DNA of 5,763 bases from assembly GCA_050943675.1 (NCBI GenBank), contig JBMNPP010000176.1:1-5763 (forward strand), given 5' to 3'. The position numbers and the translations under genes are program-made. Below, piece after piece: positions 1 through 5,137 of the stretch (position 1 is the stretch's first letter; every line of letters starts with the position of its first letter). The stretch comes from Brooklawnia sp050943675. GTDB lineage: Bacteria > Actinomycetota > Actinomycetes > Propionibacteriales > Propionibacteriaceae. Under the pieces are notes generated by a model. The model did not search any database. It was not told the DNA's origin and saw only the letters and a program-made list of their open reading frames with translations.

Positions 1-1399
1 CAGGCTGAGCAGCAGCAGGTTGCCAGCTGCGGCGGCCGCGATGATGGCGGTGGGTTCGCTGAGCACTTCCCGGAACCGGTACAGCCACACCACCAGTGCC
101 ACCACCAGCGCATTGTGCAGTCCGGCGCTGCCCCTGGTCACGACCAGCAGCACCAGCACCACGACCAGCAGCATCGCCCCGAGAGGCTCCGGTTCCCAGA
201 CCAGCCAGCGCCAGCCGGTTGTCATTCCCACCGCAGACATCGCCATCAGCGCGGCATAGCACCCCAGGACGATGGGGGGTGATCTGGTCGCCGGCACGGC
301 TGCCCCGCCAACCGAACACGACCGCGACCACCGCCTGGGTCGCCCTGACCCCGGCCACGTACCACGGGTTGGTGGGCAGGGTTGCCAACCAGTCGGGGCT
401 GCTGCCGGTGAAGGCTCCGATGAAGGCGTCAGCAAATGCTGCCACACCGGTGACCAGCATCGAGATCAGCATGAACATCGCCAGCAGGTAGGCCGGACGC
501 CGCCAGGCGTCCCCGAGCTCATCAGGTTCGGACGGGTCGATGCGGTTCCAGCGGCGCACCGGCAAACCGGTGCGGAGCACCACCACGGTGACCACCGAAA
601 GGACGATGAGCATCGCTGAACCCACCAGGTTGTGTGGCAGCCAGCCGGTGGCGCCAGTGCCGATCCGGTGTACCGAATCAGCCAGGTTTGCCACCACCAG
701 CACCGCGGTGACGATCAGTAGCGGGGTCGCTCGGACGGCCTCGGCGCTGCGGAAACCGACCCACTGCGACAGCGACACAGCAAGCTGGCCGGCGGTTGCA
801 CCGGCTATCAGCAGGGCCGGAGCAGCCAGTGAGGTCATCATCGTCAGCACCAGCTGCACAGTCAGTGTGCGGTGGTCGTAACCGAAGTTCTGGGTGGCAC
901 GCATCGGGCCGAGCAGGCCAAGACTGACCAGCACCCACAACACCGCGAATTCCCAACCGGCGAACCTGGCGCGGGCACGCACCGCGAAGAACGCGATGAT
1001 GCCGCCGACGGCGACCAGGGCCAGCCAGCCATGGTTGGGCATGACGATCAGCAGCACCAGCGGTGACAGTTGCAGCACCAGGCCAGCCAGCCGCACCAGC
1101 ACGTGCATGTGCAGCACTGCGGTCAGGCCGGTCGCCAGGATCAGGCTCGTCAGCCAGGTCAGCAGCGTCATCGCGGGCTCACTGATCACATCGGCCCCGC
1201 TGATGACGATCAACCGGGTGTTGTTGATCAGCAGGGGAGCCCCCAGCACCAGCCCAAGCGCGAGCAGGTATCCCACACCGGCCACCACCATGATCGGCGC
1301 CAGCCCGGCAGGCCAGCTGCGTGGCTGGGGGAGCCCTTCACGAATCGGGACGACCAGCACCTCGGCCAGGGCGTCCAGCAGTACCTGGATCATCCTCAT
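1..1399 (-). CDS. Multi-pass integral membrane protein, frameshifted and cut by the window edge
   Basis: I do not recognise this protein as a named family. The start is ATG at 1399, overlapping the upstream propeller gene's TGA by 4 bp (ATGA). An SD-like GGTGGG lies at 1412-1407 with a 7-nt spacer. Residues 1-375 are dominated by hydrophobic helices, roughly at 33-58, 78-100, 104-120, 124-140, 149-164, 181-205, 226-240, 258-275, 303-325 and 346-364. A charged loop (RRWNRIDPSEPDELGD) sits near 282-297. At the six-C run (279-274) the sequence changes character. The same frame stays open but becomes a Gly/Arg/His-rich non-membrane string. If one C is removed, the protein continues as hydrophobic helices (for example AMLLVVVLVLLVV, then LVVALVVWLYRF) to the window edge, giving more than 460 aa and about 13-14 helices. 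The lesion may be a real frameshift mutation or a sequencing error. The C-terminus is outside the window. Coupling to the propeller gene suggests a joint envelope role, which is inference. Confidence 0.8.
   Translation of the reverse strand, partial: MRMIQVLLDALAEVLVVPIREGLPQPRSWPAGLAPIMVVAGVGYLLALGLVLGAPLLINNTRLIVISGADVISEPAMTLLTWLTSLILATGLTAVLHMHVLVRLAGLVLQLSPLVLLIVMPNHGWLALVAVGGIIAFFAVRARARFAGWEFAVLWVLVSLGLLGPMRATQNFGYDHRTLTVQLVLTMMTSLAAPALLIAGATAGQLAVSLSQWVGFRSAEAVRATPLLIVTAVLVVANLADSVHRIGTGATGWLPHNLVGSAMLIVLSVVTVVVLRTGLPVRRWNRIDPSEPDELGDAWRRPAYLLAMFMLISMLVTGVAAFADAFIGAFTGSSPDWLATLPTNPWYVAGVRATQAVVAVVFGWRGSRAGDQITPHRPGVLCRADGDVCGGNDNRLALAGLGTGASRGDAAGRGAGAAGRDQGQRRTAQCAGGGTGGVAVPVPGSAQRTHRHHRGRRSWQPAAAQP
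274..279 (-). other. Frameshift site: homopolymer of six C in the membrane-protein gene
   Basis: The plus strand reads six consecutive G, so the coding strand reads ATC ACC CCC CAT CGT. With five C it would read ATC ACC CCC ATC GTC CTG GGG TGC TAT, encoding ITPIVLGCY, followed by about 85 more codons of strongly hydrophobic sequence with G/C-rich third positions. In the frame as written, the codons after the run lose the G/C third-position bias and encode no membrane segment. The frame therefore switches here by one extra base. Confidence 0.8.
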
Positions 1400-2367
1400 G
1401 GCGCGGCCCACCAATCGGTGTTGCCGTCCGGGCTGATCACCAGCAGGCCCGATTCGAGCGGTACCACCCAGTGCTGTGATGAGGCCCTGGCCGCTTGCCA
1501 CTGGGCCAGTTGGGTGCCGTCGGCGTCCAGCAGCCAACTGTGCTGACGCCCGGTCACCAGCAGTTGCCCGGCCACCTCGGCCACCCCGAGAGCGGCGATC
1601 GGTTGCTGCCAGGTGACCTGGCGCTCACTGATCGAGATGGCCCTGATCGTGGTGCTTGAGGCGCAGACGAGCATCCCGTCCAGGGACAGGGTCGTCAGGC
1701 ACGTATCCGGCAGGCCCAACTGCCAGGCCCGCTCACCGCCGGGGTCGAACACGCTTAAGGTCGCCTCGTGGTCGACGACCACCAGTTGCCCATCCACCCA
1801 CGCCAGGCCACCGATGCCGGCAGCCAGGGCCTGGTTGTGCACCTGGCCGTCCGGGTGCACGATGCTGAGCATCCGTCCGGCTGCAACCGCGATGCGCCGG
1901 TCGTCAACAGCCATCGGCAGGCTGGCGCCGGATGCCACCTGTGAGTGCTGCAGTTGCGTGCCGTCGGTGAGTGAACGGACGCTCAGTGTGCCATCCAGGC
2001 CCAGGGTGATGAAACTCTGCTCATCAAGGAGCGCCAGTTGGGCCACCAGGTCGTCGGTGGTGGACTGCCAGCGCCAGCGTCCGTCGGCGTCATAGGCCAC
2101 CAGGGTGCGGTCCAGGGTGGCAGCGATGGCCAACTCCCCGGCTCCCAACAGGGCCAGGGTGTGCTCGCCGGGGCGGCGTCGCCACTTGATCGGCCAGTCA
2201 CCGGCCTGGTCGGCTGGCTCGGTGAACACCAGGTGACCGTTGACCCGGTTGGCGAACAGCATCCCGGAACCGAGCGCGACCGGGGCAGTGGTCATCCCCA
2301 GGCTGATCGGCACCTCACCGGCCAGCACTGCCACCTCGGCCGGGTCGCCGCTGAGGGGTGCGGGCAT
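1396..2367 (-). CDS. C-terminal fragment of the propeller gene (beta-propeller blades), same frame as the upstream piece
   Basis: The first in-frame ATG after the amber codon is at 2367, giving a 323-aa piece that holds the whole set of propeller repeats. A gene caller may report it as a separate gene. The ATG has no SD-like sequence before it (GGGCTGTCGCTGGCTGCGCCC), and the coding frame clearly continues upstream, so independent initiation is doubtful. The piece ends in TNWW-like aromatic residues (NTDWWAAP), and its TGA overlaps the ATG of the membrane gene. Confidence 0.55.
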   Translation of the reverse strand: MPAPLSGDPAEVAVLAGEVPISLGMTTAPVALGSGMLFANRVNGHLVFTEPADQAGDWPIKWRRRPGEHTLALLGAGELAIAATLDRTLVAYDADGRWRWQSTTDDLVAQLALLDEQSFITLGLDGTLSVRSLTDGTQLQHSQVASGASLPMAVDDRRIAVAAGRMLSIVHPDGQVHNQALAAGIGGLAWVDGQLVVVDHEATLSVFDPGGERAWQLGLPDTCLTTLSLDGMLVCASSTTIRAISISERQVTWQQPIAALGVAEVAGQLLVTGRQHSWLLDADGTQLAQWQAARASSQHWVVPLESGLLVISPDGNTDWWAAP

Positions 2368-2661
2368 GGGCGCAGCCAGCGACAGCCCGTCAAGTCCGGT
2401 GTCGGGTGGTTCGGTGCTGGTCAGCCCATTGAGCCCGACGATCCCCTCGCCGGGGCAGCGGGTGAGCGTGGTGACCTGCGGGAACCCGGCCAGGTCATCG
2501 GTGAGGGTGATATCCAGGCATCCCTGCAGTTGGCTGGCCTGGATGCTGCCCTCACGGGTGTAATCGAACGCATCGCCCTGCAGGGTCAGTGCGCGCCCGA
2601 TCGAGGTCCAACGCTCACCTGGTTGCGGGTCGGACGGCAGTTCGACCAGGCCTTCATCCAG

Positions 2662-2664
2662 CTA
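2662..2664 (-). other. In-frame amber (TAG) codon inside the propeller gene
   Basis: The coding strand reads GAC GGG GTC TAG CTG GAT GAA GGC. A single change from CAG (Gln) or GAG (Glu) would restore one 556-codon frame. The following base is C, which makes for a comparatively leaky stop in general, but no known readthrough or recoding structure is visible. Normal use of TAG as a terminator at the end of otsA in this window argues against codon reassignment. Confidence 0.85.
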
Positions 2665-3066
2665 GACCCCGTCGGCGGGATCGCCGCGCTGGTAAGCGTG
2701 CATGACCAGCCCTTCGGCGGTCAATGAGTACAACCTGGCCCAGGCGGTGCCGTCGGGCCGTTCGCTGGTCTCCCAGATCCAGAACGCCTCCGCGGCCCAA
2801 TCCAGCCCGAAGTTGCCCAGTACCGACTGGAAGGCGGTTGGGGCATCGCTGAAGGCCACTGCACCGGGCAGCAGCGAGGTCTCGATGATTGTCTGGTTGC
2901 CGTACGGGTCGGTCAGGAATGACCGCTCACCCGAAGCAGCCACGTACCTGCCGGCGGGCACTGCCGGCATCCCGGTTGCGGGGCGTGAACGGTCGGTCAG
3001 CGCCAAGGAAATGACCAGGGCGATGGTGATGCCGAGCACGGCCACGATTGTTGGTCGGGCAGGCAC
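2662..3066 (-). CDS. N-terminal fragment of the propeller gene, ending at the amber codon
   Basis: This is the part that would be translated if the amber codon is real and not read through: 134 aa with an N-terminal membrane anchor and a soluble region containing FGLDWAAEAFWIWETSE and ending HAYQRGDPADGV. It contains no propeller blade, so it would be a membrane-tethered stub. The start is GTG at 3066. There is no SD sequence upstream, but TAGACT lies 7 nt before the GTG, which would suit a leaderless transcript. The stub has no recognisable domain of its own and is best read as part of the longer gene. Confidence 0.6.
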   Translation of the reverse strand: MPARPTIVAVLGITIALVISLALTDRSRPATGMPAVPAGRYVAASGERSFLTDPYGNQTIIETSLLPGAVAFSDAPTAFQSVLGNFGLDWAAEAFWIWETSERPDGTAWARLYSLTAEGLVMHAYQRGDPADGV

Positions 3067-3073
3067 AACCGGG

Positions 3074-3103
3074 AGTCTAGGGGTGGGGCTGGCGCTGTGA
3101 CCA
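3074..3103 (-). promoter_or_regulatory. Possible leaderless promoter of the propeller / membrane-protein operon
   Basis: A -10-like TAGACT lies at 3079-3074. An 18-nt spacer separates it from TGGTCA at 3103-3098, which matches the -35 consensus TTGACA at 4 of 6 positions. Seven bases after the -10 comes the GTG of the propeller gene, which fits transcription starting on the start codon, as is common in actinomycetes. There is no SD sequence, consistent with a leaderless mRNA. The hexamers are short, so chance is possible. Confidence 0.35.
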
Positions 3104-3119
3104 GAGCCTGTCCAGCCCC
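3085..3119 (-). terminator. Possible hairpin terminator after the otsA-macro unit
   Basis: Perfect 8-bp inverted repeat GGGGCTGG (3085-3092) and CCAGCCCC (3112-3119) with a 19-nt loop, placed 33 bp past the stop of the macro-domain gene. There is no T-tract, as in many actinobacterial terminators, so efficiency is uncertain. The left arm and loop overlap the proposed promoter of the next operon, so the hairpin could instead be chance or regulatory. Confidence 0.3.
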
Positions 3120-3151
3120 GCGGTATCGCCGCTTGTCAACCGGGTCGGCCG

Positions 3152-3673
3152 TCAGGAAAGCTCAGCCAGCGCCTTCTCGAAGTGCTGGTGGATATCTTCG
3201 TTGAACAGCCAGAACCTGGCCTGGACGACTTGCGGGTGATCCCGCATCGCTGCCGCCACGGTGTTGATGGCGATGCGGGCGGCCTGGTCGAGCGGGTAGC
3301 CGTACACTCCGGCCGAGACCGCCGGGAACCCGACCACTGCGCACCCGTTCTCGGCAGCCACCTCGACGCTGCGCCGGTATGCCGATGCCAGAAGTTCCGG
3401 TTCACCCTGGTGGCCATCCCGGTAGATCGGACCTACCGTGTGGATGACGTGCGCAGCAGGCAACCGGTAGCCCCTGGTGATCTTCGCATCACCGGTTTTG
3501 CAGCCACCCAGGGTGCGGCACTCGGCCAGCAGTTCCGGCCCGGCCGCCCGGTGGATAGCACCGTCGACACCGCCACCGCCCAGCAGTGAATTGTTCGCCG
3601 CGTTGACTATGGCGTCCGCTTGCGTATCGGTGGTGATGTCGCCCAGGTGCAGGGTGATGCCTGGTCTACTCAT
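3152..3673 (-). CDS. Macro-domain protein, YmdB-like O-acetyl-ADP-ribose deacetylase / ADP-ribosyl hydrolase
   Basis: A single compact macro domain fills all 173 residues, about the length of E. coli YmdB. Visible family motifs in order: GDIT (11-14), IVNAANNSL with Asn27, GGGGVDGAIHRAAGP (32-46) with Asp37, GxCKTGDAKIT (57-65), VIHTVGPIYRDG (76-87), and FPAVSAGVYGYP (116-127) with Tyr124. Asn27, Asp37 and Tyr124 correspond by alignment to YmdB Asn25, Asp35 and Tyr126, so the active site looks intact. Known family enzymes hydrolyse O-acetyl-ADP-ribose or remove ADP-ribose from modified macromolecules, in the cytoplasm; the substrate here is not shown by sequence. The ATG (3673) lies 8 bp inside the end of otsA, so the two are likely co-transcribed and translationally coupled. 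Expression probably follows otsA. This coupling hints at a role in stress physiology, which is inference. A gap with a possible hairpin follows its stop. Confidence 0.92.
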   Translation of the reverse strand: MSRPGITLHLGDITTDTQADAIVNAANNSLLGGGGVDGAIHRAAGPELLAECRTLGGCKTGDAKITRGYRLPAAHVIHTVGPIYRDGHQGEPELLASAYRRSVEVAAENGCAVVGFPAVSAGVYGYPLDQAARIAINTVAAAMRDHPQVVQARFWLFNEDIHQHFEKALAELS

Positions 3674-5090
3674 CGGTTCCGGCCAGATCAGTGAGGAACC
3701 GGTTGGCCCACCGGTCGATGTCGTTCTCGAAGACCTGTTTCTGCAGGCCGGTCATGCGGCGGCGCAACTCCTGCGGCTTGGCGTTCCTGGCGTTCAGGAT
3801 GGTCGCCTTCATGCCGTCCAGGTCGTAGGGGTTGACCATGTATGCCTGCTTGAGTTCAGTGGCTGCCCCGGCGAACTCCGAGAGCACCAGCGCGCCGCTT
3901 GCATCGGGACGACAGGCCACATACTCCTTGCAGACCAGGTTCATGCCGTCGCGCAGCGGGGTGACCACCATGACATCGGCCACCGAGTACATCGCGGCCA
4001 TCGCGACCCGCGGGTACGAGCTGTGCAGGTACACGATGGGTGGGCGGCCGATCACGCTGGCGTCCCCGTTGATGCGTCCGACCATCAGCTCGATTTCGTC
4101 ACGCAGCTTGATGTATTCCTCGACGTCCTCACGCGACGGTGAGGCAACCTGGACGAAGACGTCCTCTGCCGGGTCAAGATCACCGGAGTCGAACAGTTCA
4201 CCGAACGCGCGGATGCGGTGCCGCAGACCCTTGGTGTAGTCGAGGCGGTCGACACCCAGGAAGATCCGCTTCGGGTTGCCGAGTTCTTCACGGAAGTTGG
4301 CGGCGAATTCGACCGCCTCATCGCTGGCAGCCAGGTCGGCGAAACCCTGGGCATCGATCGAGATCGGGTAGGCTCGCGCCCGGGCGTAGCGGCCATCGGG
4401 CAGCCCGATGATGTCGCCCTTGGTGGGGCGCTTCAGGTAACGGCGCACCAGACGCAGGAAGTTGGTGGCACCACCCGGGGTCTGGAAACCGATCAGGTCG
4501 GCCCCCAGCAGCCCGGTGACGATCTCGGTGCGCCACGGCAGCTGCGAGAAGAGCTCGTGCGGCGGGAACGGGATGTGCAGGAAGAAACCGATCGTCAGGT
4601 CGGGCCGCAGCTCGCGCAGGTATTGGGGCACCAGTTGCAGCTGGTAATCCTGCACCCACACCGTGGCATCAGGTGCGGCGGCCTCGGCGGCTGCCGCAGC
4701 GAACTTCCGGTTGACTTCGCGATACGCCTGCCACCAGTGACGGTGGTAGTGGGGGAAGGCGACCGAGTCGTGGTAGAGCGGCCACAAGGTTCCGTTCGAG
4801 AAACCCTCGTAGTAGAGCTCAACCTCGTCATCGGTCAGCCGCACCGGCACCAGGTGCATGCCGTCATGGTCGAACGGTGCGATTTCTTCCTCGGTTTGTC
4901 CGGCCCAGCCGACCCAGGCACCTTCCTGCTGCCGCATGACTGGTTCGAGTGCGGTCACCAGGCCACCTGGTGAGGTTCGCCATGATTCGTTGCCCGCCTC
5001 ATCGGTCACCCGGTCAACAGCCAAGCGATTCGCGACCACCACGAAAGATGATTTGTCGCTGTTTGAAGACTTGTCGGGATTCTCTGTCAT
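3666..5090 (-). CDS. otsA: Trehalose-6-phosphate synthase (GT20 family)
   Basis: Cytoplasmic glycosyltransferase joining UDP-glucose and glucose-6-phosphate into trehalose-6-phosphate plus UDP. It is complete at 474 aa, the usual size for OtsA. Motifs: VVVANRL (17-23) with Arg22, SPGGLVTAL (40-48), WVGWAG (59-64), Tyr94, NGTLWPLYH (99-107) with Trp103, VWVQDYQLQL (144-153) with Asp148, FFLHIPFP (169-176), GVDRLDYTKGL (279-289) with Arg282 and Lys287, TPLRDGMNLVCKEY (377-390) with Asp381 and Glu389, and LSEFAGAA (403-410). These match by motif the E. coli OtsA residues R9, Y76, W85, D130, R262, K267, D361 and E369, so the enzyme should be active. The start at 5090 is chosen because GGAGGT lies 10 nt before it. 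The frame stays open back to 5273, but that extension runs antisense through otsB and is not conserved-looking. The stop is TAG and the macro-domain gene starts inside this end. otsB is divergent, 47 bp away. Confidence 0.97.
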   Translation of the reverse strand: MTENPDKSSNSDKSSFVVVANRLAVDRVTDEAGNESWRTSPGGLVTALEPVMRQQEGAWVGWAGQTEEEIAPFDHDGMHLVPVRLTDDEVELYYEGFSNGTLWPLYHDSVAFPHYHRHWWQAYREVNRKFAAAAAEAAAPDATVWVQDYQLQLVPQYLRELRPDLTIGFFLHIPFPPHELFSQLPWRTEIVTGLLGADLIGFQTPGGATNFLRLVRRYLKRPTKGDIIGLPDGRYARARAYPISIDAQGFADLAASDEAVEFAANFREELGNPKRIFLGVDRLDYTKGLRHRIRAFGELFDSGDLDPAEDVFVQVASPSREDVEEYIKLRDEIELMVGRINGDASVIGRPPIVYLHSSYPRVAMAAMYSVADVMVVTPLRDGMNLVCKEYVACRPDASGALVLSEFAGAATELKQAYMVNPYDLDGMKATILNARNAKPQELRRRMTGLQKQVFENDIDRWANRFLTDLAGTDE

Positions 5091-5100
5091 CTGACAGTTC

Positions 5101-5106
5101 ACCTCC
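5101..5106 (-). promoter_or_regulatory. Shine-Dalgarno site of otsA
   Basis: GGAGGT is a near-perfect anti-16S match, 10 nt before ATG 5090. It decides the otsA start against the upstream ATG at 5273 and against GTG 5102, which overlaps the SD site itself. Confidence 0.8.
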
Positions 5107-5126
5107 AGATTCGACCCTACTCTGCG

Positions 5127-5130
5127 AAGG
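5127..5130 (+). promoter_or_regulatory. Shine-Dalgarno site of otsB
   Basis: AAGG lies 7 nt before ATG 5138, in the purine-rich stretch AAGGTGGGGGT. It supports this start, which also places the DFDGT motif at residues 30-34 as expected for the family. Confidence 0.55.
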
Positions 5131-5137
5131 TGGGGGT

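Larger units (their letters stand above)
1396..3066 (-). pseudogene. Membrane-anchored beta-propeller (PQQ/WD40-like) protein gene interrupted by an in-frame amber codon
   Basis: One reading frame runs from GTG at 3066 to TGA at 1396 (556 codons plus stop), broken only by TAG at 2664-2662. The N-terminus carries one hydrophobic segment (about residues 6-23, TIVAVLGITIALVISLAL) after Arg4, fitting an uncleaved signal anchor. Residues about 25-230 form a Trp-containing soluble region with two Cys (LQGC and TRCPG) that could pair. From about 255 to 555 there are seven or eight repeats of about 35-40 residues, each a hydrophobic strand, a turn and then a D-G type turn (YDADGRWRW, LGLDGTLSV, VHPDGQVHN, FDPGGERAW, LDADGTQLA, SPDGNTDWW), typical of PQQ-like or WD40-like blades. 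The 98 codons between TAG and the first following ATG (2367) are fully open, contain no ATG, GTG or TTG in frame, and look coding. That makes two independent genes unlikely. The gene overlaps the downstream membrane gene by 4 bp. Ligand and function are unknown. It could be a nonsense allele, a base error or, less likely, a readthrough gene. Confidence 0.8.
5091..5137. promoter_or_regulatory. Divergent otsA / otsB control region
   Basis: The 47-bp gap must carry the start signals of both genes unless promoters lie inside the coding regions. Leftward, TAGGGT (5119-5114) is a possible -10 for otsA. Rightward, TACTCT (5118-5123) is a possible -10 for otsB. The two overlap at 5118-5119, so opposing polymerases would compete. 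No convincing -35 pairs with either at normal spacing; CTGACA (5091-5096) resembles a -35 but is 21 nt from TACTCT. No clear operator repeat is visible. Confidence 0.35.

Noticed and set aside
130..180. Apparent CAGCAGCACCAGCAC-like simple repeat
   Set aside because: It is the complement of GTG/CTG codons of a hydrophobic helix (LLVVVLVLLVV), so codon use explains it.
678..956. Minus-strand open frame of 92 codons
   Set aside because: It overlaps the membrane gene in another frame, is rich in Arg, Pro and Cys, and lacks membrane helices or an RBS.
894..1546. Plus-strand open frames opposite the membrane-protein gene
   Set aside because: They are Ser/Thr- or Gln/His-rich low-complexity translations, the complement of Leu/Val-rich helix codons; no RBS or motif supports them.
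2662..2664. Amber codon decoded as pyrrolysine or by code reassignment
   Set aside because: otsA in the same window terminates at TAG, and no tRNA or pyrrolysine gene is visible here; a nonsense change is simpler.
2038..2727. Plus-strand open frame of 229 codons opposite the propeller gene
   Set aside because: The frame is a by-product of GC-rich codon bias on the opposite strand. Its protein has no domain, and it lies opposite regular propeller repeats that explain the bases better.
3477..4142. Plus-strand open frame of 221 codons opposite otsA and the macro gene
   Set aside because: It lies opposite two genes with intact catalytic motifs and has no recognisable domain.
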